DNA of 64,000 nucleotides from CAWBJP01 sp044867425 (GCA_044867425.1 JBIOUX010000115.1:1-64000); one strand, 5' to 3'; numbered from the stretch's first letter, positions 21,547 through 29,699 are shown. Made by a program: numbers and translations. Notes: generated from the sequence alone by a model not told the origin.

Positions 21547-23349
21547 ATGCGCAAGCTTCGCAGACTGGGGGTCGCAAGCGGAGCGGCCTTGCTCTCGGCA
21601 GCGTTGATCGCGCCGATGGGCAGCGCTCTTGCGGCTGACCCCACGACCACCATGGTCACGGACTCTTACGGCGCTGCTGCCAGCGGCGAGGTCCTGGACC
21701 TTCACCTCCTCGGCCGGCACGTGTCCTTCGGGGCCGCGTCCGTCTCGAGCACCCTCGACGCTCTGAAGCCCCAGCTGGACGCTGAGGCCAAGGGCATCGC
21801 TACCCTGCTCGTCCCGGCCAGCACGGCCGTTGCTCGTTTTGGTGACGCGGCTCCGGACGAGGCCTGCGCTCTGCCGCAGGTTCAGCAGCTGACCGGTCTC
21901 CTCGGCGGCGAGGGCCTCAACCTCCCCGTCGTGAGCGGGCTCGGCAATCTCGGCCTGGGCGGCCTGCTGCCCAAGCTGGAGATCAACGTCGGTTGTGCCA
22001 CCGCTTCGGTTGCGGGTAGTCCCGCGGACTTCGTGGCTGAGTCCGTCGGTGGCATCCTCCGCATCCACGTGGCGCTTCCCGAGGCTATCCAGGGCATCGT
22101 CGGCACCGTCCGCCAGACCGCCAACGGTCTGCTGGCCCAGGTGCCCGTTGCTGGTGGCGTGCAAGACCTGACCAACCTGCCCATCGCCAACCTGCTCCCG
22201 ATCGGCGACGCTGCCTCGGCCCTGGCTCCGGTCAACGGCCTGCTCGGCAACCTCGGCCTTCCGCTCGGTGGCGCGGCTGGCGTGACCGACCTGCTCAACC
22301 TCAACGCTCTGGCCCCGGTTCTCAACCCGACCCAGACCGTTGACAGCCTGCTGGCCGGCATCGAGAACGGCGACCTGCTCCGCATCGACCTGGGCGTGGC
22401 GACTGCCCAGAACAGCGGCTCGGTCGAGAAGTACCTCTCGCAGGCCGTGTCCAACGGTGGCGTGATCGAGGTCCTGCCGAACTTCGGTGGCCCCGACAAG
22501 CCCCTCCTCCGGATCAGCGTTGCCAAGTCCACCGCCACCGTTCAGGTGGACCGGCTGGCCAACGCCGTTCCGACTGGTTCGGCTGACAACACCATCGTCC
22601 GGATCGAGAGCCCGCTGCTGCCCAACCTCAACCTGGCCAGCCTGCCCATCGTCGGCGGTCTGCTCGGCTCCACCGGCCTGCCGGTGGTCGACAGCGTCGT
22701 CCCGATGGTCGGCAACCTGCTCGGTGGAGTTCCGGTGGCTGACAACGTGCTCGGCGGTCTGCTCGGCTTCGACGCCACGGTCAAGGGTCTGGGCCTCAAG
22801 GCCGGCGAGGGCTACATCGAGCTCTCCCCCGGCATGAGCGTCTCGATCCTCTGTGACGGCCTCGTTACCCCGCTCTGCACCGAGATCTCGGTTGGTGCGG
22901 TCAAGGCTCCCGAGATGCTGGCCGACGGCCGCATGCGGGTGGAGTCCTCCGCCGCCACCATCCACCTCTTCAAGAACCTCGACACCCTGGGCCTGACCGG
23001 CCTGCCGGTGGTGGGTGACCTGAAGCTCGGTTCGATCCTCGGTAACGACCTGCTCGGTGGGGTGCTCGCCCCGATCACCGGCGCTGCCGGCCTGAACATC
23101 GGCGAGCCGTCCGACGTGCCCGGCATCAAGATCTCTCTGGCCCACGCGATGGCGGAGGCTGGCGGGACCAAGGTGATGGGTGCCATGCAGGAGCAGGCTC
23201 GTGACCTCGCCCCGGTGGCTTCGGCCCCGGCCGAGATCCCGTCCCTGCCTCGCACCGGTGGCCTGCCGGTGGACGCCACGGCCATCCCCGTCCTGCTCGG
23301 TGCTTCCGCCGGGCTGCGGGCCCTGGTCCGTCGTCGCCGCAGCGCCTAA
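21547..23349 (+). CDS. LPRTG-anchored cell-surface protein (copy 1)
   Basis: 600 residues. The signal peptide is MRKLRRLGVASGAALLSAAL followed by GSALAAD. The long extracellular region is rich in Leu, Gly, Val and Asn with loose repeats such as GLLGNLGLPLGG and LPIVGGLLGSTGLP. The C-terminus is a complete sorting signal: LPRTG at 567-571, a hydrophobic stretch and RRRRSA. The adjacent sortase probably anchors it to the wall. It is a diverged paralog of 25804-27363, with closely similar C-terminal thirds (GYIELSPG, CTEISVG, RVESSA, DVPGIK). GCT, GTT and GGT codons are more frequent than in neighbours, a possible sign of high expression. The function of the extracellular part is unknown. Confidence 0.88.
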   Translation: MRKLRRLGVASGAALLSAALIAPMGSALAADPTTTMVTDSYGAAASGEVLDLHLLGRHVSFGAASVSSTLDALKPQLDAEAKGIATLLVPASTAVARFGDAAPDEACALPQVQQLTGLLGGEGLNLPVVSGLGNLGLGGLLPKLEINVGCATASVAGSPADFVAESVGGILRIHVALPEAIQGIVGTVRQTANGLLAQVPVAGGVQDLTNLPIANLLPIGDAASALAPVNGLLGNLGLPLGGAAGVTDLLNLNALAPVLNPTQTVDSLLAGIENGDLLRIDLGVATAQNSGSVEKYLSQAVSNGGVIEVLPNFGGPDKPLLRISVAKSTATVQVDRLANAVPTGSADNTIVRIESPLLPNLNLASLPIVGGLLGSTGLPVVDSVVPMVGNLLGGVPVADNVLGGLLGFDATVKGLGLKAGEGYIELSPGMSVSILCDGLVTPLCTEISVGAVKAPEMLADGRMRVESSAATIHLFKNLDTLGLTGLPVVGDLKLGSILGNDLLGGVLAPITGAAGLNIGEPSDVPGIKISLAHAMAEAGGTKVMGAMQEQARDLAPVASAPAEIPSLPRTGGLPVDATAIPVLLGASAGLRALVRRRRSA

Positions 23350-23382
23350 CCGCTGCACCACCTAACTAGCCCAAATTGATCT

Positions 23383-23419
23383 AGTCCGGGACCGGGGGGC
23401 TCAACCCCGGTCCCGGACT
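23383..23419 (+). terminator. Stem-loop between LPRTG gene 1 and sortase 1
   Basis: A perfect 15-bp stem (AGTCCGGGACCGGGG with CCCCGGTCCCGGACT) and a 7-nt loop, 34 bp after the stop of the surface-protein gene. It is followed by TGTCGAT rather than a T-run, so it is a weak terminator, RNA-processing or 3'-protection element. It probably lowers sortase expression relative to the surface protein. Confidence 0.7.
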
Positions 23420-23465
23420 TGTCGATACCGACAGAACGTCGGGGGAGTGAGGGGACACCACGGGC

Positions 23466-24155
23466 ATGTACCAGACGGGCCAGTCGCAGGCCACACTTCC
23501 GAAGCCACGTCGTACCGGCCGGTTCGGCGATGGGCTCGGTTTCCTGCTCGACGCCCTCCGGGCCCGCCCAGTGGCCCGCCTGACGCTCTCGGGCCTGTCC
23601 ATCCTCCTGGCTGTGGTCGGGGTGGGGATGCTGGCCTACCCCTTCGCCACCAACCTCTACCAGGGTCGCCTGCAGACCCAGCTGGCCATCGAGTTCGAGC
23701 AGCCCCAGCTGAAGCAGGCCTACAGCGCGGGCGAGGTCGCCATCGGTGACCCCCTCACCCGGATCGTCATTCCCGCCATCGGCGTGAAGACGCTGGTGGT
23801 GGAGGGCACGACCGAGTCGGCCCTGCGGGCCGGGGCCGGCCACTACGTGAACACCCCGCTCCCCGGGGAGGCCGGCAACGTGGCCATCGCTGGCCACCGC
23901 ACCACCTACGGCAAGCCCTTCGCCGACCTCGACCGGCTCAAGCCCGGCGACGAGATCCTGCTCGAGACGCCGCTCGGCACCCACACGTACAAGGTCTCCC
24001 GGGAGCCGTTCGTGGTGGCCAACACCGACTGGACCGTCATCGCCCAGACCCCCACTCCCACCCTGACCCTGACCGCCTGCCACCCGAAGGGCTCGGCCAA
24101 GCAGCGCATTGTGGTCAAGGCCGACATGGTGGCGCCCCCGGTCACGAACACGTGA
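23466..24155 (+). CDS. Class E-like sortase (copy 1)
   Basis: A membrane-bound transpeptidase that should cut LPRTG proteins and join them to the wall. 229 residues: a cytoplasmic N-terminus, one membrane helix (LTLSGLSILLAVVGVGMLAY), then the sortase beta-barrel. Catalytic residues are visible: His144 in IAGHRTTYG, Cys205 in TLTACHP, Arg214 in KQRIVV. The TLTxCHP form fits the class D/E group. ATG at 23466. The next gene starts at its stop codon (TGATG). It is closely similar to the copy at 27461-28114. Confidence 0.92.
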   Translation: MYQTGQSQATLPKPRRTGRFGDGLGFLLDALRARPVARLTLSGLSILLAVVGVGMLAYPFATNLYQGRLQTQLAIEFEQPQLKQAYSAGEVAIGDPLTRIVIPAIGVKTLVVEGTTESALRAGAGHYVNTPLPGEAGNVAIAGHRTTYGKPFADLDRLKPGDEILLETPLGTHTYKVSREPFVVANTDWTVIAQTPTPTLTLTACHPKGSAKQRIVVKADMVAPPVTNT

Positions 24156-25441
24156 TGCGCCCCCTGCACCGCCGCCTCGCCGCTGCCGCCCTGGGCATCG
24201 CCGGGCTGGCCTGGGTCGCCGCCCCCGCCGGAGCCCACATGCAGTCCGGCGTCCACTCCGTGTCCTGGGTAGACACCGACCCCAACGACTCTCCCGACGA
24301 CGGAGACCGGCTTTACGGCAACGACTTCGTCGCCGCCAACGCCCGCATGGACGACAAGGTCGCCCGGTGGCGCATCGAGATGCGGCCGGAAGCCGGTGGT
24401 GATCCCGCCTTCTGTGACCGGAGCAGCGGCGACTGGGGCACCGACCTCTCCTTCCGCTGCAACTGGGACACCACCCGGATCGGCGACATGAGCGGACTGC
24501 CTGCCAACACACCGCTGGGCGGCGGTCCCATCGCCGCCAACGGCCGTTACGTGATCACGGTGACGGTGTGGAACGTCGGGCGCCCGCAGGGAATCCTGTC
24601 CTCGGCCCGGATCCCCGAACCGCATGTCCTCACGCCGTCGCGTACGGTGATCCTGCAGAACCCGGTCTCGCCTCCCGGAGGCGTGAGCCGCAGCTACGAC
24701 TCGACCACCGGGAAGGTCACCGTCACCTGGGCGGCGAGCCCCGAGCCGGACATCCAGAAGTACATCATCCAGGAGAAGAAGGGCTCGGGCGGCTGGGAGA
24801 ACGTCGGCGAGCGCCCCCATGGCGCCTCCTCGTTCGACCGGCAGGTCTCCGACGTCGGCACCTATCAGTACCGGGTGGCGGCCGTCCGGCCCGAGGTGGC
24901 CCAGTCGGGCTTCTCCGAGACCGCCCCGCTGGAGGTGGCCGCCCCGCCGCCCCCGCCCGGTTCCGAGCCCCCGGCCGAGGCCCCCGGGCCCGAGCCCGGC
25001 GTGACCGTGTTCGACGAGCCCACCACCTCCACCACCGTCCACGCCGGCGCCATCGCCCCCAGTGCCCCCCGGCCGCCCGCCGGCGGGGGCTCGAGCCTCT
25101 TCGCCCGGCCCTCAGTGAGCTCGCTGCCCCGGCCCTCGGCCCCCAAGACCACGCCCACCACCATCGACACGGGCTATTCGGCCGAGCTGCCCTACAACAC
25201 CGCCCCGAAGACCCAGAACGGCGTCCTGGCCGACGAGGACGAGCTGGCGGGAGCGGAGCAGCCCCAGTCGATGACCAAGCTCATCACCGTGCCCCGGCCC
25301 CGGGACCCCCGATCCCTGCTCGTGCCCCTGGCCGGCGGGCTCACGATCTTTGTGTTCGCCATGCAGATGACCTTCGTCGTGCGCAAGCGGCCCGCCATCG
25401 CCCAGGCGGACGACGACTTCGGCGACTGGACGGGGATCTAA
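24155..25441 (+). CDS. Fn3-domain, proline-rich single-pass membrane protein (copy 1)
   Basis: 428 residues. The signal peptide ends APAGAHM. An N-terminal beta-rich domain contains two Cys (residues ~90-110, CDRSSGDW and FRCNWDTT). A fibronectin type III domain (KVTVTWAASPEPDIQKYIIQ, then YQYRVAAVRPE) follows, then a long Pro/Ala/Ser stalk. Near the C-terminus are a membrane helix (LLVPLAGGLTIFVFAMQMTF) and an acidic tail ending DDDFGDWTGI. It has no sorting signal, so it is anchored by its own helix. ATG at 24155 overlaps the sortase stop; GTG at 24152 is also possible. Paralog: 28302-29690. Confidence 0.82.
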   Translation: MRPLHRRLAAAALGIAGLAWVAAPAGAHMQSGVHSVSWVDTDPNDSPDDGDRLYGNDFVAANARMDDKVARWRIEMRPEAGGDPAFCDRSSGDWGTDLSFRCNWDTTRIGDMSGLPANTPLGGGPIAANGRYVITVTVWNVGRPQGILSSARIPEPHVLTPSRTVILQNPVSPPGGVSRSYDSTTGKVTVTWAASPEPDIQKYIIQEKKGSGGWENVGERPHGASSFDRQVSDVGTYQYRVAAVRPEVAQSGFSETAPLEVAAPPPPPGSEPPAEAPGPEPGVTVFDEPTTSTTVHAGAIAPSAPRPPAGGGSSLFARPSVSSLPRPSAPKTTPTTIDTGYSAELPYNTAPKTQNGVLADEDELAGAEQPQSMTKLITVPRPRDPRSLLVPLAGGLTIFVFAMQMTFVVRKRPAIAQADDDFGDWTGI

Positions 25442-25601
25442 CCGCTCACCGGCGGGTCATCGACCTCTCCGCGTACGCCCCCTGTCACCCGGGGTGATTC
25501 TGAGCTTCAGATCCTGATTCTGTACTTTCGCGCGCCCTCGTTCCGCGAGTACCGTTCACGCTGGGTTTCGCTTCCAAAGGGCCCTCGGGGAGCGAACTCT
25601 G

Positions 25602-25686
25602 GTGCGTCATAGGGGAGGGCGCGCTAAGCGTGGGGACTGTTCAACTACGAGTGAGTATTTTTGCTGTTCGGGCGGAGTGCGTCATA
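25602..25686. repeat. Pair of 10-bp direct repeats GTGCGTCATA
   Basis: Identical GTGCGTCATA copies at 25602-25611 and 25677-25686, 75 bp apart (about seven helical turns), upstream of the second LPRTG gene. They are a candidate pair of activator or repressor sites on one face of the DNA; chance cannot be excluded. Confidence 0.35.
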
Positions 25687-25763
25687 ACCGGGCTTTTGTG
25701 ACGTTAATGAGCTAGTCTGTACATTTGTGGCGGTATAGGACTAGTGTTAACAGACGTCACACG

Positions 25764-25781
25764 CGTAGCCAATCGGCTACG
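25764..25781 (+). promoter_or_regulatory. Short hairpin upstream of the second LPRTG gene
   Basis: CGTAGCC-AATC-GGCTACG, a perfect 7-bp stem with a 4-nt loop, ends 22 nt before the ATG at 25804, just ahead of AGGAGAGGAG. It is flanked by two ACGTCAC repeats 26 bp apart. It mirrors the hairpin at 21511-21525 in position but not in sequence. Confidence 0.55.
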
Positions 25782-25803
25782 TCACGTAGGAGAGGAGCTG
25801 AGG

Positions 25804-27363
25804 ATGCGCAAGATCCACTCGCTGGGGTTGGTCGGCGCAGTGGCCCTGGTGCTCGCAGCTGTCGTCGCGCCCGCAGCGAATGGTGCTGTCACCCGGGTCG
25901 AGACTGATCAGTTCAGCGGCGTAGCCAGTGCCCAGGCGCTTGACCTCCATGTATTGGGACGTCAGCTGACCTTCGGGCTTGCGTCGACTGAGAGCGGCGC
26001 CAACGTGGTTGCCAACACACTGAACATGAAGGCCTCGGGCATCGGGACGATGCTCTCTCCCAAGACCTCCATCACGGCGGCCCAGGGTGGAGACGCTCCC
26101 TCCGATGGCGGTCGGGCCTGCTTCCAGCCCCCGCTCGGCGAGCTGCTCTCCGGAGCCGGGCTCCCGAGCCTGCTGGTAGCCGAGGTGGCCTGTGGGGAGG
26201 CCAGTACCAAGGGTGACATCTCCTCCTTCGAGGCGAGCGGTGTAGGTGAAGTGGCGAACCTGCGCCTCAACGCCACCCAGATCCTCAAGCCGGCTCTCGA
26301 CGTGCTGAAGCCGGTCCTGGGCGTGGTCGAGTCCACTCCGGTGGGCCAGCTCCTCGAATCGGCTGACCCCCAGGTTCAGCAGGCCGTGGGGACCGTGAAC
26401 GGCCTCCTCGGCAACCTCCTCGGCCAGGGCACCGTGGTGCTCCCGGCCCTGGAGCCCACCCAGACGGTCAAGGACCTGGTTGACCGCCTCGGCGACGCCG
26501 ACCTGCTCCGCGTCGACATCGGCGACGCCCTGGCCAAGAACACGGCCGACCCGGCCAAGTTCACGGCTGAGTCGATCGCCAAGGCGGGCTCCATCGAGGT
26601 ACTGCCGGCTTTCCGGGGCCTCGGCCTTCCGCCGCTCCTCAAGATCACCATGGGCGAGTCCGGTGCCTCGGTCGTCTACGACCGGGAGCAGACAACGGGT
26701 GTGGGCTCGGCCAAGAACACGCTGGTGCGCATCGAGAGCGAGCTGCTGCCCACCCTGGCCCTGGGCCAGATCGGTGTGGCGGGCCTCAAGCCTCTGGAGG
26801 CTCTGACCGGCGCCCTCGGCATCAAGGGCGGCCCCGGTTACCTCGAGCTCAGTCCCGGCCAGAACGTGACGCTGTTCTGTGACGGTGCCCTCGGCATCGT
26901 CGGCGCGCTGTGCACCGAGATCTCCGTCGGCATGCCGAAGGAGACCAAGCTCCCCGATGGCGGCCTGCGGGTCGAATCGGCAGCGGTGAGCATCCACCTG
27001 TTCAAGGGCCTCAACAACCTGGTGCCGGGTGTGAACCTCGGCACCATCCTGGGTGACGCCAACCTCGACTCCATCCTCGCTCCCGTCGCCGGTGCCACCG
27101 GCCTGTCGATGGGTGCCAAGTCGGACGTGCCCGGCATCAAGCTGGCCCTGGCGCAGACCGTGGCCCAGGCCGGTGGAACCCGGGTTCTCGGCCAGGTCGA
27201 GGAGCGCCAGCGGGCAGCCGCCCCCGAGACGCCCGAGGCGGTCCCTGCGCCCGCCGCGGCGCTGCCTCGTACCGGCCTGCCCTTCAACGCCGCCACCATC
27301 CCCATGCTGATCGGTGCCAGCGCCGGTCTGCGGGTGCTGGTGAGGCGCCGGCGCAGCCTGTAA
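25804..27363 (+). CDS. LPRTG-anchored cell-surface protein (copy 2)
   Basis: 519 residues, paralog of 21547-23349. The signal peptide is MRKIHSLGLVGAVALVLAAV with ANGA at the cut. The extracellular part shares blocks with copy 1 (TQTVKDLVDRLGDADLLRVD, GYLELSPGQNVTLFCDG, CTEISVG, DVPGIKLAL), and a complete sorting signal LPRTG at 487-491 is followed by a hydrophobic stretch and RRRRSL. It lacks about 80 residues of Leu/Gly-rich repeat present in copy 1. ATG at 25804. It has its own upstream region and a strong terminator, so expression is probably independent of copy 1. Confidence 0.88.
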   Translation: MRKIHSLGLVGAVALVLAAVVAPAANGAVTRVETDQFSGVASAQALDLHVLGRQLTFGLASTESGANVVANTLNMKASGIGTMLSPKTSITAAQGGDAPSDGGRACFQPPLGELLSGAGLPSLLVAEVACGEASTKGDISSFEASGVGEVANLRLNATQILKPALDVLKPVLGVVESTPVGQLLESADPQVQQAVGTVNGLLGNLLGQGTVVLPALEPTQTVKDLVDRLGDADLLRVDIGDALAKNTADPAKFTAESIAKAGSIEVLPAFRGLGLPPLLKITMGESGASVVYDREQTTGVGSAKNTLVRIESELLPTLALGQIGVAGLKPLEALTGALGIKGGPGYLELSPGQNVTLFCDGALGIVGALCTEISVGMPKETKLPDGGLRVESAAVSIHLFKGLNNLVPGVNLGTILGDANLDSILAPVAGATGLSMGAKSDVPGIKLALAQTVAQAGGTRVLGQVEERQRAAAPETPEAVPAPAAALPRTGLPFNAATIPMLIGASAGLRVLVRRRRSL

Positions 27364-27388
27364 CGGCTGATCTAGGACGTAAACTCCC

Positions 27389-27434
27389 GTTCCGGGACCG
27401 GACCGATTCAGGTTCCGGTCCCGGAACTTTTTTT
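27389..27434 (+). terminator. Rho-independent terminator after LPRTG gene 2
   Basis: A perfect 14-bp stem (GTTCCGGGACCGGA with TCCGGTCCCGGAAC), an 11-nt loop and seven T residues (27428-27434), 25 bp after the stop. This is a textbook intrinsic terminator placed before the sortase gene, like the stem-loop at 23383. The two stems share the CCGGGACCGG core, so they descend from one ancestor. Read-through or a separate promoter must supply the sortase. Confidence 0.9.
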
Positions 27435-27460
27435 CTGGCCTGGGAGCCGCGGAGCCCCCC

Positions 27461-28114
27461 ATGAGTGACGTTCAGAGCCAGCCTCGTACCCACGGCCTGC
27501 GTGAAGGTGCCGGCTTCCTGCTCGACTCCCTTCGAGCCCGGCCCATCGCCCGTCTGACCCTGACCGGTCTGTCGGTCCTCCTCGCCGTCATCGGCGTGGG
27601 GATGCTCGCCTATCCCTTCGCCACCAACCTCTACCAGGGGCGACTGCAGACCAAGCTGGCCATCGAGTTCGAACGGCCGGCGCTCAAGCAGGCCTACAGC
27701 GAGGGCGAGCTGGCGATCGGCGATCCGATGACCAGGCTCAAGATCCCGGCCATCGACGTCAGCACCGTCGTGGTCGAGGGCACCACAGCCTCCGCCCTGC
27801 GGGCGGGGGCCGGCCACTACGTCAACACCCCGCTTCCGGGTGAGGCCGGCAACGTCGGGATCGCCGGGCACCGCACCACCTACGGCAAGCCCTTCGCCGA
27901 CCTCGACCGGCTCAGGCCGGGGGACGAGATCGTCCTCGAGACGCCCATCGGCACCCACGTCTACAAGGTCTCCCGCGACCCGTTCGTGGTCGAGAACACC
28001 GACTGGAGCGTCATCTCCCAGACGCCCACACCGTCCCTGACCCTCACCGCCTGCCACCCGAAGGGCTCGGCCCGGCAGCGCATCGTGGTCAGGGCGGAGA
28101 TGGTCACCACCTGA
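27461..28114 (+). CDS. Class E-like sortase (copy 2)
   Basis: 217 residues, very similar to sortase copy 1 along its length. It has a membrane helix (LTLTGLSVLLAVIGVGMLAY) and catalytic His137 (IAGHRTTYG), Cys198 (TLTACHP) and Arg207 (RQRIVV). The cytoplasmic N-terminus differs most. ATG at 27461. It sits after the terminator at 27389-27434. Unlike copy 1 it is not translationally coupled to the following Fn3 gene, which is 187 bp away. Confidence 0.92.
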   Translation: MSDVQSQPRTHGLREGAGFLLDSLRARPIARLTLTGLSVLLAVIGVGMLAYPFATNLYQGRLQTKLAIEFERPALKQAYSEGELAIGDPMTRLKIPAIDVSTVVVEGTTASALRAGAGHYVNTPLPGEAGNVGIAGHRTTYGKPFADLDRLRPGDEIVLETPIGTHVYKVSRDPFVVENTDWSVISQTPTPSLTLTACHPKGSARQRIVVRAEMVTT

Positions 28115-28258
28115 CCCTGGCGGGCTCCGGGCGGGTCAGGATCCAGCAATCGCCAGCGTCATGGACGCGCGCCTGCGCCGTTCACAAACCGGACGACGGG
28201 GCAGTTTTCCGTCGAAATGCACCGGGAATGGTCAGACAGGGATAAAACTGTTGACCAA

Positions 28259-28274
28259 GTGACTCTTGAGTCAC
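28259..28274. promoter_or_regulatory. 16-bp inverted repeat before the second Fn3 gene
   Basis: GTGACTC-TT-GAGTCAC, a perfect 7-bp inverted repeat with a 2-bp spacer, 27 bp before the ATG at 28302. Just upstream lie GATAAAA and TTGACC, the AT-rich sequence expected near a promoter. This form suits a dimeric repressor better than an RNA hairpin. The regulator is unknown. Confidence 0.45.
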
Positions 28275-28301
28275 GCTTCCCCACCTGATCGGAGTTGTGA
28301 C

Positions 28302-29690
28302 ATGCGCAGGACCCTGGCGTGTGCCGGACTCACACTCCTCCTCGTCCCCCTGCTGACCCCGGGCCCGGCCACTGCCCATCCCGAGCACGGTGCCTTCGTC
28401 GGCTGGCACGCCCCCGGCGAGGGCGGTCGGCTGGCGGGCCGCAGCTTCCATATCCGAGCCACGGTCAACTTCGGCAACGACGGCGTGAAGAGCTGGTCGG
28501 TGGCGGTGGACGCCCCGCCCGGCGCCAGCCATCCCGGGTTTGGCACCCTCTGCGAGCAGACCGTGGGCGGGGCGCCGCTCTCGGTCGAGATCGACTGCCC
28601 GTGGGACACCACGGGCTACCCCGACGGCAGCCTGTCCCAGAACCGCACCTACGTCATCCGGATCACGGCCACCAACGCCGAGCGGAGCCTGTTCTCGCCG
28701 CCTTCCGAGGCCCACACCGCCGAGCGGAAGGCGATGGTGGTCAACGACGTCGCCGCCCCCACCGGGGTGGCGCTCTCCTCGTCCGAGGCCGGCAAGCAGG
28801 CCACCGTGCGCTGGGCGGCCAACCCCGAACCCGACATCACGAGCTACGTCATCCAGGAGCGGTTCGGGTCCGAGGGCTGGCGCACCGTGGGAGAGGCCGG
28901 CAGCCAGCTGCGCAGCTTCAGCCGGCGGCTGTCCGCTCCGGGCACCTACCGCTACCAGGTGGCCGCCCGGCGCTCGACCGGCAACGGCAGCGAAACCATC
29001 CAGTCCGGCTTCGCCGGGCCGGCGGCCGAGCCCCGCGAGATCGTGGTGGAGCCGCCCAAGCCGGCCACCACGACCACCACCTCGCCCCCTCCGGCCCGAG
29101 ACCCCGACAAGCCGGCTCCGGGACCGGCTCCGGGCCCGGATCCCGGCAGTGGCGGCGACACCGGCCCCCATCCGCCGGCCGGCGACATCCCGCCCGACCC
29201 TGTCGGAGCGGGCGGCACGGCGGGCGAGAATCCGCCCCCGGCGCCCCCGGGGGAAGCCCCGCCCCCCGGCACGCCTCCCGCCGCTCCTCCGGGCTCCCCC
29301 ACCCTGATCAGCCCGATCGCCCCCGGCAGCCCGGGCAGCGTGAGTGTCGGCTTCGGCCAGGCCTCCCCGGGCAACCTGGTCCAAAAGGGCGGCGCCGACC
29401 CCAAGACGCCGGCCACGGCCCCCGAGCCCGACGGGCCGTACTCCGAGACGCTGCCCTACCCGAAGGCCGACCCGCCGCCCGTGCCCGAGGAGGACGAAGG
29501 CATCGCCAAGGTGCTGGTGGGGCTGCCGGCCGTGATCGCCGGCGACAACCGGCGGGAGATGGTCATCCCCCTGGCCGCCGGCCTCCTGCTCTTCGTGCTG
29601 GCCATGCACGCCTTCTACCTGAGCCGGCGCTCGAGCCGGGTTCCCCTCGACCCGGACTTCGAGCCGGACTTCGAGCCGGAACCCTCCTAG
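28302..29690 (+). CDS. Fn3-domain, proline-rich single-pass membrane protein (copy 2)
   Basis: 462 residues, paralog of 24155-25441. The signal peptide ends GPATAHPEHG. A beta-rich domain with Cys in TLCEQTVGG and DCPWDTTGY follows, then an Fn3 domain (QATVRWAANPEPDITSYVIQ, YRYQVAARRS), a Pro/Gly-rich stalk of about 150 residues and a membrane helix (MVIPLAAGLLLFVLAMHAFY). A cytoplasmic tail has the repeat DFEPDFEPEP. Both copies share LPY followed by a Pro-rich segment before the helix. ATG at 28302. It has its own upstream region containing an inverted repeat. Confidence 0.82.
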   Translation: MRRTLACAGLTLLLVPLLTPGPATAHPEHGAFVGWHAPGEGGRLAGRSFHIRATVNFGNDGVKSWSVAVDAPPGASHPGFGTLCEQTVGGAPLSVEIDCPWDTTGYPDGSLSQNRTYVIRITATNAERSLFSPPSEAHTAERKAMVVNDVAAPTGVALSSSEAGKQATVRWAANPEPDITSYVIQERFGSEGWRTVGEAGSQLRSFSRRLSAPGTYRYQVAARRSTGNGSETIQSGFAGPAAEPREIVVEPPKPATTTTTSPPPARDPDKPAPGPAPGPDPGSGGDTGPHPPAGDIPPDPVGAGGTAGENPPPAPPGEAPPPGTPPAAPPGSPTLISPIAPGSPGSVSVGFGQASPGNLVQKGGADPKTPATAPEPDGPYSETLPYPKADPPPVPEEDEGIAKVLVGLPAVIAGDNRREMVIPLAAGLLLFVLAMHAFYLSRRSSRVPLDPDFEPDFEPEPS

Positions 29691-29699
29691 TCACTTCCC

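Larger units (their letters stand above)
25442..25803. promoter_or_regulatory. Regulatory region before the second sortase module
   Basis: A 362-bp gap with no supported gene and lower GC than the surroundings. It holds two copies of GTGCGTCATA (25602, 25677), a TTGTGACGTTAATGAG stretch (25696-25711) and a TATAGG box (25734-25739) that may be a -10. Also present are two copies of ACGTCAC (25754, 25780) flanking a hairpin, and the Shine-Dalgarno AGGAGAGGAG (25788-25797). It looks like the promoter and leader of a separately controlled transcript. Confidence 0.5.

Noticed and set aside
21547..27363. LPRTG proteins as sortase-assembled pilins
   Set aside because: No pilin-motif lysine (YPK type) or E-box is recognisable, the proteins are Leu/Gly-rich, and the sortases look like class E rather than pilin-type class C.
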